Source of the DNA: Caldilineaceae bacterium | GTDB taxonomy: Bacteria; Chloroflexota; Anaerolineae; Caldilineales; Caldilineaceae | Direction of reading: 5' to 3' | DNA: 64,000 bases | Assembly: GCA_019637695.1 (NCBI GenBank) | Contig: JAHBVG010000012.1 | Coordinates: 41,300 to 105,299 of the forward strand | Shown: positions 36,869 to 44,585 of the stretch, piece by piece | How the letters are laid out: each line of letters opens with the position of its first letter | Position numbering within the stretch: the first letter of the stretch is position 1 | Translations under genes and position numbers: made by a program | Notes under the pieces: model-generated | Seen by the model: the letters and a program-made list of their open reading frames with translations, nothing else | Database searches by the model: none | Told to the model about the DNA's origin: nothing

Positions 36869-36975
36869 GGTAGGTATCCTTTTGTGGAAAGAATGGTGAT
36901 TGGAGAGTGGTGATTGGTGAAGGGGAGCGTAGTACGTGAAACGTCCTGCAACACGCCCCCACCTGGTGATTAATT

Positions 36976-37092
36976 ATGTCATTAAGCTAAGTGCGGAGTT
37001 AGCACCCCCAGGTGCGGGTCTACAGGAGAACAGCCGCCTGGCGTGCTAACTCCACAGGGTTTCGAGCATTGCATTCCTTAACTTAATGACAT
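36976..37092. mobile_element. MITE-like element, copy 2
   Basis: 117 bp with perfect 11-bp terminal inverted repeats ATGTCATTAAG (36976-36986) and CTTAATGACAT (37082-37092). Inner inverted pair GGAGTTAGCAC/GTGCTAACTCC. Nearly identical to the copy at 8487-8597. No ORF and no obvious target-site duplication longer than two bases. Confidence 0.8.
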
Positions 37093-37115
37093 TGAGTGAG
37101 CAATTGATTGGAACC

Positions 37116-37172
37116 GGGTACGGGCGCTGCTTGCTGCGCCTCTTCAAGGCGCAGCAAGCAGCGCCCGTACCC
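37116..37172. repeat. 25-bp perfect palindrome, copy A
   Basis: GGGTACGGGCGCTGCTTGCT... (37116-37140) pairs exactly with 37148-37172 across a 7-base loop. The left flank CAATTGATTGGAAC matches, in inverse orientation, the right flank of the copy at 41534-41595. Confidence 0.88.
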
Positions 37173-37229
37173 ATCATTTCTCGCTTGACGAGACACTAGC
37201 CTTTTGTACTTTGACGTGGAGAAACTCGC

Positions 37230-37445
37230 TCACCGCAAACTGGTAATGATGAAGGCAAGAATCACAAGGAGGATGGGAAACGAAAGCATGATCACCGGCC
37301 CCCACCAACGCTGCCAGCGGTTCTCTAACCGCTCGGCCACTTGACCGGGGAGGTCAAGGTGGCGCGCCAATGTCCGCCACCAGCTAGGGCGGCGATCCCC
37401 TTTGGGCTGTTGCCGGTTCTGTTTGCGAGAGGGTTGGCGGCTCAT
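37230..37445 (-). CDS. Small basic protein with C-terminal membrane helix
   Basis: A 71-residue protein: an Arg/Lys-rich N-terminal half (SRQPSRKQNRQQPKGDRRPS), an amphipathic middle (HLDLPGQVAERLENRWQRWW) and one C-terminal membrane helix (VIMLSFPILLVILAFIITSL). Probably tail-anchored with its basic part in the cytoplasm. It starts 12 bases after the stop of the LysM/BON gene without a strong ribosome site, so it may be translated by coupling. Not recognised. Confidence 0.7.
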   Translation of the reverse strand: MSRQPSRKQNRQQPKGDRRPSWWRTLARHLDLPGQVAERLENRWQRWWGPVIMLSFPILLVILAFIITSLR

Positions 37446-37457
37446 GGTCGATGCAGG

Positions 37458-38699
37458 TTACAGAGGAGGCACGACGAGTTCTTGCCCAGGGGAAAGCAGC
37501 GTGCCCCCCCTCAACAGTTCGCGGTTGGCTTCGAGGATCTCTTGCCAACGGAGACCGTCGCCATAGAGGGTGAACGCAATCGACCATAATGTATCGTTCG
37601 GGCGGACGATGTAGGTTTCGGGCAGGCGAATCAAAAGGTCGATAGCGTTCACTTCCGTCACGCCGGGCACTTTGGCCGCCTGCGCAATCAGATCGGCGCG
37701 CGCCTGTGTCGAAGAGACAACCCCGGTCAGCACCAGCGCTTCTTCCTGGCGGCGAGCGGCAATGTCAAATTCAGCCAGATCGCCTCGTCCCACCAATTTA
37801 AGATAGGTGATCAGGTCGAACCCGCGTTCTGCGGCAGTGAGCGCGATCAGCGCGTTGGCCGTTCCGCTGGCCGCGATCGGTTCGGGCGCGGCGTCCGCCT
37901 CGACAGACGCCAGGGCGATAGGCGCTTCCGCCAGGTTAGGCAGGGGCGTCGACGTCGGTAACGGGGTTGGATCCGGTGTGGGTTCGGGTTCCACGGCGGC
38001 TGGCGCTTCCATCCGCTCGGTGGATTGTGGGCTTGCCCCGTCCGCCTCGACCGCAGGTTGGATCGCCTCCGCAGTTGGCAAAAAGACCAATCCGGTCCAT
38101 TCGCTTACCAGCGGCGCCTGCCACCAGGCAAGGGCGATGAGCAACGCCAGCAAGGGAAGGGAGACGAGCCATCCATAGGATCGATCCTTGCGCCGTTCAG
38201 AGCGATACCGCCCGAATTCATCGAGAAGAAATTGATCCGCGGCGCTGATTTGGATTGCCGCAGTATCGATGGGTGGCTGTTTCTTCGATTTCTTCTCGTG
38301 TACAGCCTGGCGAAGCGCCCGCTGCCGCTCTTGATGGGAGCGTAAAAGCCATTCTGCCTCTGGCCGCAATACATCGTCCACAGGGATGGCGGCCACATGA
38401 CGGCGCATCTGATCGTACTCGTTCCGCTTGCGGTGGATGAGCGCGGCCAGCAGGTGTAATTCCGCAGCGTTAAAGTGGCGCAACCCGTGTTCGATAACCG
38501 CCAACGCCTCAACGTCATTCTTCGTCAGCGCCAGTTCTGCGGCGCGTCGGTAGTACCCCTGCACTTCATCTTCAGGCAAGAAAATCGGCCCGGCTTCAGA
38601 GGTCGTCTGAGCGCTCAGGTCAGCATTACAGGTAGGGCAATGGAATAAAGGCGGGTTCGCATTGACCGTAGAACCGCACCGGGAGCAGAATGTGCGCAT
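37458..38699 (-). CDS. Zinc-ribbon, membrane-anchored BON-LysM protein
   Basis: A 413-residue mosaic. An N-terminal zinc ribbon (FCSRCGS, then HCPTCNADL; residues 4-29) is followed by a helical tetratricopeptide-like segment (50-130) and a membrane helix (LVSLPLLALLIALAWWQA, about 178-195). A Pro/Thr-rich external linker comes next (PTPDPTPLPTSTPLP). A BON-like domain with EALVLTGVVSSTQARADLIA lies at about 318-337. A C-terminal LysM domain (YIVRPNDTLWSIAFTLYGDG, then LSPGQELVVPPL) should bind peptidoglycan-type glycans. It probably links the cytoplasm with the cell wall. Role unknown. Confidence 0.85.
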   Translation of the reverse strand: MRTFCSRCGSTVNANPPLFHCPTCNADLSAQTTSEAGPIFLPEDEVQGYYRRAAELALTKNDVEALAVIEHGLRHFNAAELHLLAALIHRKRNEYDQMRRHVAAIPVDDVLRPEAEWLLRSHQERQRALRQAVHEKKSKKQPPIDTAAIQISAADQFLLDEFGRYRSERRKDRSYGWLVSLPLLALLIALAWWQAPLVSEWTGLVFLPTAEAIQPAVEADGASPQSTERMEAPAAVEPEPTPDPTPLPTSTPLPNLAEAPIALASVEADAAPEPIAASGTANALIALTAAERGFDLITYLKLVGRGDLAEFDIAARRQEEALVLTGVVSSTQARADLIAQAAKVPGVTEVNAIDLLIRLPETYIVRPNDTLWSIAFTLYGDGLRWQEILEANRELLRGGTLLSPGQELVVPPL

Positions 38700-38793
38700 A
38701 GTTTCAGTGGCCGGAGAGAAGTTGAATCGGATGCCATTGGCAGTCTATCATGCAGCGCAAGCGGGCGCAAGCGACCGAATAGCATGATTGTAG

Positions 38794-38860
38794 GGGCATG
38801 GGTTGGGGCGGAACAAATGGTCTTCGATATTGAGCATTCTTCCCGCCCCAACCCATGCCC
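38794..38860. repeat. 18-bp perfect palindrome abutting the dehydratase stop codon
   Basis: GGGCATGGGTTGGGGCGG (38794-38811) pairs exactly with 38843-38860. The right arm ends one base before the stop codon of the dehydratase gene, so it could act as a terminator for that minus-strand gene. Confidence 0.8.
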
Positions 38861-40000
38861 TTACCAATCGACCACGCTGTTATCTGCAGGGTAGTAAAAT
38901 TCCCCGCCCAATTCCTCTACATAAGTGGCCTGTTCCTGAATTGCGGCTTCATCCACGTTGATGCCCAGGCCCGGTTGGGTGGGCAGTTCGATGTGACCGT
39001 CTGCAACCTGCCAGGGTTCAACGAGAATGCCTTCGCCGATGCTCCCATCCACATGTTCCTGAATCAGAAAATTGGGGATGGTAGCGTCCACTTGCAGGCA
39101 GGCGGCCAGTGCGACAGGGCCAATGGCGCAGTGAGGCGCAATGTGCATGTAATAGATCTCGGCCAGATTGGCCACCCGTTTCAATTCGCTAATACCGCCC
39201 ACATGCGAGGCGTCGGGCTGGAGGTAGGCCGCGGCGTGTTTTTCGCAGACCTCGCGGAATCCCCAGCGGGTGAGGAAACGTTCACCCGTGGCAATGGGGA
39301 AGGGGACATGATCCGAGACGAGTTTGAGCGCGTCGATATTCTCTTGCGGCACAGGCTCTTCCACGAACATAGGGCGCATCCCCTTCATCTCGTGGCAGAT
39401 CTCAATCGCCAGCGCTGGCGTAAATTTGCCGTGGAAATCGAAGCAAAGCTCCACGTCTGGCCCCACCCACTCGCGCATGGTGTAGACTCGTTCCACAAAT
39501 TTATCGATGACGGCGGGCGATTCATGGCCGCGCCACTTGCCCCCTGGCCCCGATTTGAAGGCGGTGATCCCCTGTTTTTGCAGCCGTTCCAGGCGAGTAC
39601 GCGCCGCGGATTGGCCTTCATCGCTCATGTCGCTGATGCCCCAGTGGGCATACACGCGGATGCGGTCGCGCACGGCGCCGCCCAGCAATTGGTAGACCGG
39701 CGCGTTGTAAAATTTACCGGCAATATCCCACAGGGCTTGATCGATGCCAGAGAGGGCCGTCATCAGCACGTTGCCGCCGCGAAAGAAGGCAGAACGGTAG
39801 ATATGCTGCCAGTGGTGTTCAATGCGCAGCGGATCCTTGCCGATGAGATAGTCGGCCAGTTCCTCAACAGCGGCGACAACACTCTTTGGCTTCCCTTCCA
39901 GGGTGGTTTCACCCCAGCCCACAAACCCTTCGTCGGTGCTGATCTTGATCAGCCGAACGCGTGGACGCGGAAAGTATTGATCGATACGCGTGATCTTCAT
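38861..40000 (-). CDS. Galactonate dehydratase-like enolase-superfamily protein
   Basis: A 379-residue enzyme close to D-galactonate dehydratase (DgoD). Metal ligands and acid/base groups fit Asp-x-His in CFDFHGKF (Asp about 183, His about 185), Glu in FVEEPVPQEN (about 209), Glu in IATGERFLTRW (about 235) and the catalytic His in APHCAIGPVALAA (about 285). Gly-rich QLLGGAVRDRIRVYAHWG follows the capping domain. It should dehydrate an aldonate to its 2-keto-3-deoxy form. ATG 40000 is chosen because AAAGGAG lies eight bases upstream. No KDPGal aldolase is adjacent, so the precise substrate is open. Confidence 0.88.
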   Translation of the reverse strand: MKITRIDQYFPRPRVRLIKISTDEGFVGWGETTLEGKPKSVVAAVEELADYLIGKDPLRIEHHWQHIYRSAFFRGGNVLMTALSGIDQALWDIAGKFYNAPVYQLLGGAVRDRIRVYAHWGISDMSDEGQSAARTRLERLQKQGITAFKSGPGGKWRGHESPAVIDKFVERVYTMREWVGPDVELCFDFHGKFTPALAIEICHEMKGMRPMFVEEPVPQENIDALKLVSDHVPFPIATGERFLTRWGFREVCEKHAAAYLQPDASHVGGISELKRVANLAEIYYMHIAPHCAIGPVALAACLQVDATIPNFLIQEHVDGSIGEGILVEPWQVADGHIELPTQPGLGINVDEAAIQEQATYVEELGGEFYYPADNSVVDW

Positions 40001-40066
40001 CCATCGGCTCCTTTGGGCGGAGAGGTTGGGATACTGCTGAGTGTGGGTAATGGAGATAAAGCAGTG

Positions 40067-40100
40067 TAAAGGCGTCGATCCCATCGGATCGACGCCTTTA
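40067..40100. terminator. 15-bp perfect hairpin between mrp and dehydratase genes
   Basis: TAAAGGCGTCGATCC (40067-40081), a four-base loop and its exact complement 40086-40100. It lies downstream of mrp on the minus strand and upstream of the dehydratase start, so it may end the mrp transcript. It lacks a long T-run. Confidence 0.6.
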
Positions 40101-40113
40101 TCTTACCACAAAA

Positions 40114-40143
40114 CGAATCATCAACCCATTCTGAATACACCCT
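40114..40143. repeat. 30-bp interspersed repeat shared with 6051-6080
   Basis: CGAATCATCAACCCATTCTG... occurs at 40114-40143 and 6051-6080 with one mismatch. Both copies are intergenic and lie just upstream of minus-strand catabolic genes (an enolase-superfamily gene here, the DHDPS-family gene there). Confidence 0.7.
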
Positions 40144-40295
40144 AACGAAATGACTTGCAGGCTCAACCGGATTATGTGCGGTGATGCCGACGAAACGTGA
40201 AACGTGATTACGTGAGGCACTCTGGTCACGTTTCACGCATCATCTTGTTGTCAACCACCTGAAATCCTAAAGAGCCCTTATTGAGTCGGCCGATC

Positions 40296-41354
40296 CTAAA
40301 CGATCTTCAACTGGGGCCGTGGATCGGCGACGTGGGTGTTGAGGCGCAGGGCAATCAGGCGCGCCAACTGGCGCAACGAGCGCGCCGCCGCGCTCGTCGG
40401 ATGGGAAAGCACGATGGGGCGGCCAGCATCGCCGCCGACGCGCACATTGGAATCAAGTTCCACGCGGCCGAGGAAGGCCACATCCAATTCCTGAGCCGCG
40501 CGTTCACCGCCGCCGCTGCCAAAGATCTCCCCCGACATGTTTTCGATTACGCCGATGATGGGCACTTCCAATTGGATGAAAGCGGCGCCGCCGCGGCGGG
40601 CGTCGGCCAGCGAGACATTCTGCGGCATTGTCACGATCACTCCGCCAGAGAGAGGGGCTGTCTGCGCCAATGAGAGCTGAACATCGCCAGTGCCAGGCGG
40701 CAGGTCGATGATGAGATAGTCGAGATCTCCCCACCGTACATCGGTAAAGAGCTGTTGTATGGCTTTGTGCAACATAGGACCGCGCCAGATCAGCGCTCTG
40801 TCACTGGGCATTAAAAAGCCCATACTCATAAATCTCACGCCGTGGGCCTGGGCTGGCACCAGTTTTCCCCCTTCGACTGGCGGCATCTCTTCCACACCCA
40901 TCATCATAGGGATGTTTGGGCCGTAAATGTCGGCGTCGAGCAGACCGACAGTGGCGCCGTCCTCGGCGAGGCTGGCCGCCAGGTTGACGGCCACAGTGCT
41001 TTTGCCTACGCCGCCCTTGCCACTGGCGACGGCGAAAATATGCTTGACCGAAAGCCCAAGTTTATCCCCCACACGTGGATCGCGGCGCACCTCGTCGTCA
41101 AAGTGCAGGTCCACGCGCTGGATACCGTCCACACCTTGCAGCGCCCGTGTGCAGCGCTCGGTCAACTCCTCCTGGTAGGGATAGCCAGGGGTGGGCAAAA
41201 GCAGATGGAGGTGGGCGATCTCATTCTCGATTTCGATGGCCTGCACCATCTTTAACGAGACAAGATTTCCGCGGAGTTCAGGCGCTTCCACTTTCCGCAA
41301 TGCCTCGCGGATCGCAGCGACCAGCGAATTGTTCGTTTCCTGTTTGCCAGACAT
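40296..41354 (-). CDS. Mrp/NBP35-type ATP-binding iron-sulfur carrier protein
   Basis: A 352-residue P-loop ATPase of the Mrp/ApbC family, which carries Fe-S clusters to target proteins. The N-terminal DUF59 (MIP18-like) domain is residues 1-85. The deviant Walker A is SGKGGVGKSTVAVNLAAS (about 111-128), followed by DADIYGPNIPMMMG and DLPPGTGDVQLSLAQ. The region that usually carries the cluster-binding CxxC after ENMS reads ENMSGEIFGSGGGERAA, without cysteines. Some Mrp proteins lack this motif, so it may act differently in cluster handling. It stands alone between palindrome-rich gaps. Confidence 0.92.
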   Translation of the reverse strand: MSGKQETNNSLVAAIREALRKVEAPELRGNLVSLKMVQAIEIENEIAHLHLLLPTPGYPYQEELTERCTRALQGVDGIQRVDLHFDDEVRRDPRVGDKLGLSVKHIFAVASGKGGVGKSTVAVNLAASLAEDGATVGLLDADIYGPNIPMMMGVEEMPPVEGGKLVPAQAHGVRFMSMGFLMPSDRALIWRGPMLHKAIQQLFTDVRWGDLDYLIIDLPPGTGDVQLSLAQTAPLSGGVIVTMPQNVSLADARRGGAAFIQLEVPIIGVIENMSGEIFGSGGGERAAQELDVAFLGRVELDSNVRVGGDAGRPIVLSHPTSAAARSLRQLARLIALRLNTHVADPRPQLKIV

Positions 41355-41747
41355 ACGTCTTCCTTTTCCTTAACCTACGCTTACAGAGCGATATCTAGCG
41401 AACACTAGATATGTAAAAAAATACATGTATTATCAGTGATGTATACAATTCTGTATCCATTTATTCTATCTATGGATAGTTGTACATAGAGAAGTTACAG
41501 ATCAGACTATTGTTGCGTTAAGCATAAATTGAAGGGTACGGGCGCTGCTTGCTGCGCCTTCTCCACACCAGGCGCAGCAAGCAGCGCCCGTACTCTGTTT
41601 CAATCAATTCATGGCTGACACGATAGTAGCAGATACAGGATACGTTACTTCTGACTTATTACTCATGTCAAGATCTTATGGTTACATTTAAGACAGAGAT
41701 TTCTTCACCCAAAATCACAGCCATTCCCCTCCAAAGGAACCTTCTCG
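41355..41747. other. AT-rich intergenic region with palindrome B
   Basis: 393 bases between two divergent genes (mrp on minus, CAP protein on plus). 41385-41520 is strongly AT-rich with a small palindrome ATATCTAGCGAACACTAGATAT (about 41390-41411) and several TGTATA-like words, a likely promoter zone for both genes. Palindrome B follows (41534-41595). Words TTACTTCTGACTTATTACTC lie near 41645. No gene seen. Confidence 0.6.
41534..41595. repeat. Perfect palindrome, copy B (inverse of copy A)
   Basis: GGGTACGGGCGCTGCTTGCT... (41534-41558) pairs with 41571-41595 with one end mismatch and a 12-base loop. The right flank GTTTCAATCAATTCATGGCTGACAC matches, in reverse, the left flank of copy A and the stretch at 27480-27502. 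Confidence 0.88.
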
Positions 41748-42722
41748 ATGCACCTAGAGCGTAAACCTCAACCTTCTATGGAGCTATCCACATTCAAGGA
41801 TCTGGTTCCATCTCCATGCCTTCGCCGTTTTGTACTCACTCCCATATTGATCGGTCTACTTTGGGCGTTAACCGGTTTCATCGGCCAGAGTGGCATCGCC
41901 CTGGCCCAATCGCCTATCCTCGGCGAACGGCCAGACCCCGTCGCCCAGGAATCCTCTCTATCAACCCGTCTTGCGGGCTGCGGCAGGGATATATTGCCAA
42001 GTTCCAACCCTGAATATGAAGCCAGGGTTGTGGAGTTGATCAACCAGATTCGCCTGCAACATGGCCTGCTTCCTTTCAAGCGCGTGGCGAATTTGGATAA
42101 TGCCAGCCGTTTTCATGCCACCGACATGGCAATCGATGACTACTTCTCGCACAACAGCTACGACCGCGTCAACAACCAATTGGTGGAAGTCTGCGCCTGG
42201 AGTACCCGTATCCAGACTTACTATAATAATTATAGTATTTTGGCCGAGAACATCGCCGCCGGGTATAGCAACCCCGAAGCGGTGGTTGAGGGCTGGATGA
42301 ATAGCCCTGGGCATCGCAGCAATATTTTGAACGGCGAGAATTGGGAGATTGGGGTTGGTTACTATACCGGTAGCGGCAGCTATCACCATTATTGGGTGCA
42401 AGATCTGGGGCGGAATCGTGATGTCTATCCACTTGTCGTCAACAACGATGCGTCAACAACCAGCACCGGCGAGTTAACCCTTCACATTTATGGCGATTGG
42501 CAGAGTGTGCGCTTCCGCGAGAACAATGGTCCCTGGTCTGAATGGCAACCTTTCCACCCTGCGATGTCCAGAAAGCTAACCGGAAAGGCCGGCCATTATA
42601 CGATTCATGCCGAAATGCGCAAGGGCGACCAGACAGCGATGAGTAACAGCAGCATCTATTTGACGCAGAGTAACATCACCGCTCAACATCAGATTTATCT
42701 CCCAGCAGTTCAGGCCCGCTGA
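41748..42722 (+). CDS. Secreted CAP (SCP/PR-1-like) domain protein
   Basis: A 324-residue exported protein. An N-terminal region with a long signal/anchor helix (LTPILIGLLWALTGFIGQSG, about 30-49) is followed by a CAP domain (about 90-230). The conserved His/Glu set is visible: ASRFHATDMAIDDYFSHNS, ILAENIAAGYSNPEAVVEGW and SPGHRSNILNGENWEIGVGY. A C-terminal beta-rich part (240-310) has no clear family. CAP proteins are extracellular and of varied function. The end overlaps the convergent oxidoreductase gene by 13 bases. Confidence 0.9.
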   Translation: MHLERKPQPSMELSTFKDLVPSPCLRRFVLTPILIGLLWALTGFIGQSGIALAQSPILGERPDPVAQESSLSTRLAGCGRDILPSSNPEYEARVVELINQIRLQHGLLPFKRVANLDNASRFHATDMAIDDYFSHNSYDRVNNQLVEVCAWSTRIQTYYNNYSILAENIAAGYSNPEAVVEGWMNSPGHRSNILNGENWEIGVGYYTGSGSYHHYWVQDLGRNRDVYPLVVNNDASTTSTGELTLHIYGDWQSVRFRENNGPWSEWQPFHPAMSRKLTGKAGHYTIHAEMRKGDQTAMSNSSIYLTQSNITAQHQIYLPAVQAR

Positions 42723-44056
42723 CTTTGTACACCATCGGTCTTGATCAACTGCGCGACGCGCCGGCCCATTTCAACGGCATAGTTGGTGCCCCGATCCCAA
42801 GGATAGACCTGGCTCATAGACGCAAAGTACAATCCACCAAGCGGTGTGCGCACAGCGGGGATCATGGTTTCGTAGCCGGTAACCGGAACCGGTTGGGCAT
42901 ATCTGGCTCGATGCAGCCATGCGCCAGTCACCCAATCTGGCCGAAAGTCTGGGTTGAAACGATTCAGCGCAGGCAGGAATTCGGCCAGCAACTCCTCCTG
43001 GCTCATCTCGAAGTAGCGGTGACTGGGGTCCAAATAGTCACCGAGGTAGAGGAGGTGATCGCCAGCGTAGTGGCTCGGATCGATCATGTTCGTATGCTCC
43101 ACAAGCGCGAGGAAGGGCAATCCCTCGGCCTTGGGGACGTTGATCCAATAGGTATCCTGGGTCAACGGACGATCCAGCGCTATGGTCATCACCACAGCGC
43201 CCATACTTTTGAGTTGGTGCAACTGGCTCGCATAGTCCTCAGGCAGCGCGGGGACCATCCGCCCCATTAAGCCAGGGCTGACGGTGGTGAGTACAAGATC
43301 GGCGTGGATGGGCGATCTGCCCTCTACATGTAATTGAAATCCACCCCCTGGCAGCGGATCGATGCGCTGCACCGGGCTGTCAGTCTCCACAACTACGCCC
43401 AGCCCACGCACCTTCGCCGCCAGCATATCCACAAAGGTCTGAAATCCTCCCTCATAGTAGCCCAGGCGGGGTGTGCGTTTGTAAACCCGCGCCCAGAACC
43501 AGGCCAGATTCACATCCTGATAGTGGTGGCCGAATTTACCCTCCAACATAGGACGCCAGAGCATATGATAGCCGCGTTTGCCCATCCAGCGCTCTAGCCA
43601 CTGATCGGCAAGGATCTTGTCATAGGCGCGCCACGGCGGTCGGGGATGGTACTTGAGGTACGCGATCACCGCACCCATGCGCACCTTTTCAACAAGTGAC
43701 AGATGGGGAAAGCGCAGCAGTCGTGTTGGCGAATCAAAGGGATAGTCCGCCCCCTGGTAGTGCATGACGGTGGTTGGGCGGTGAAAGAGCAGGCGCGACT
43801 CGGCGCCGATCTCCCGTGTCAAGTTGATGATGGCGTCGTCATTGGTGAAGAGGTGATGGTAGAACTTCTCCAGCGGCCATTCCCATTCGAGGCGTCCTTT
43901 GAAGCCTGCGGCCAATCCCCCAACCTGATCTCCGCCTTCAAAAATTTGGATGGTATAGTCGCCGGTTTGGGCAAGATCATAAGCCGCCGTCAATCCGGCC
44001 ACACCTGCGCCGACAATGGAGACGCGAATAGGCGATGGAGGAGTCGTAGGGTTCAC
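42710..44056 (-). CDS. FAD-dependent amine-oxidase-like oxidoreductase
   Basis: A 448-residue flavoprotein with an N-terminal Rossmann motif VSIVGAGVAGLTAAYDLAQ (13-31) and the acidic end of strand 2 (IQIFEGGDQVGG). The body resembles protoporphyrinogen/phytoene-oxidase and UDP-galactopyranose-mutase-like proteins: EWPLEKFYHHLFTNDDAI (58-75), the middle YYEGGFQTFVDML and the C-terminal FAD contact GLYFASMSQVYPWDRGTNYA (about 410-429). Related genes often sit in exopolysaccharide or lipid clusters; the substrate is not known. GTG 44056 has GGAAG six bases upstream. Convergent with the CAP gene. Confidence 0.85.
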   Translation of the reverse strand: MNPTTPPSPIRVSIVGAGVAGLTAAYDLAQTGDYTIQIFEGGDQVGGLAAGFKGRLEWEWPLEKFYHHLFTNDDAIINLTREIGAESRLLFHRPTTVMHYQGADYPFDSPTRLLRFPHLSLVEKVRMGAVIAYLKYHPRPPWRAYDKILADQWLERWMGKRGYHMLWRPMLEGKFGHHYQDVNLAWFWARVYKRTPRLGYYEGGFQTFVDMLAAKVRGLGVVVETDSPVQRIDPLPGGGFQLHVEGRSPIHADLVLTTVSPGLMGRMVPALPEDYASQLHQLKSMGAVVMTIALDRPLTQDTYWINVPKAEGLPFLALVEHTNMIDPSHYAGDHLLYLGDYLDPSHRYFEMSQEELLAEFLPALNRFNPDFRPDWVTGAWLHRARYAQPVPVTGYETMIPAVRTPLGGLYFASMSQVYPWDRGTNYAVEMGRRVAQLIKTDGVQSQRA

Positions 44057-44122
44057 TATTGCTTCCTACCTATGAGAAGCCAGCGCCTCTGGACGCTGGC
44101 TTTGTCGAAATCTTTGGCCTGT

Positions 44123-44488
44123 TCAGGCTGCAAGAGAGAGCGTCCCAAGGCTGCCGTGCAGATATTGTTCGATCTCGTCGTGCGATTTGTGATAGAGATG
44201 GATCAAGTCGGCGTCGTTGCCTTTGAATGTTTGGATCGACTGAGTTGAACAGAGCGCACACCCACGGAAAAACCGGTAGTTGTTACTATGGCACTTCATA
44301 CACGGTCCTAATTTGATCATCATCAGGACAAAAGCCAGGGTATCGGGGTGGGTGTCGGGCAAATCTGCTACTTGATCCACCAGTTCTCGCCACTGATCCC
44401 CGCGCAGATCGCGCAGCAGCGGGATCAATCGTGCTGGGAAGAATAGTTCGGCTGTCTCTTCAATGATCTGTCCTGTGAGGTGTTGCAT
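44123..44488 (-). CDS. Small protein with a four-cysteine knuckle
   Basis: A 121-residue protein with ATG 44488 behind GGAGGGAACCT. The N-terminal two thirds are helical (LTGQIIEETAELFFPARLIP, WRELVDQVADLPDTHPDTLA). Then comes a zinc- or Fe-S-type site PCMKCHSNNYRFFRGCALCS (about 73-92) with CxxC spaced 12 residues from CxxC. I do not recognise a family. The metal site suggests a redox or nucleic-acid role. It lies 97 bases after the DUF1858-like membrane gene, in the same orientation, so both Cys-containing proteins may be co-transcribed. Confidence 0.75.
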   Translation of the reverse strand: MQHLTGQIIEETAELFFPARLIPLLRDLRGDQWRELVDQVADLPDTHPDTLAFVLMMIKLGPCMKCHSNNYRFFRGCALCSTQSIQTFKGNDADLIHLYHKSHDEIEQYLHGSLGTLSLAA

Positions 44489-44585
44489 AGGTTCCCTCCG
44501 TTTGAAATACAAAAGTTGCAAGTTGCAGGTTGCAAGTAATTTACCGCGGTCTGCTGTCTGCGGTCCGTCATCTCCCTCGATTTAC

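Larger units (their letters stand above)
36869..37229. other. Intergenic region carrying MITE copy 2 and palindrome A
   Basis: 361 bases without a gene. From left: repeat words GGTGATTGGAGAGTGGTGAT (36896-36916), MITE-like element 36976-37092, palindrome A 37116-37172, then TTGACGAGACACTAG and a short leader-like stretch before the stop of the small membrane-protein gene. Confidence 0.65.
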
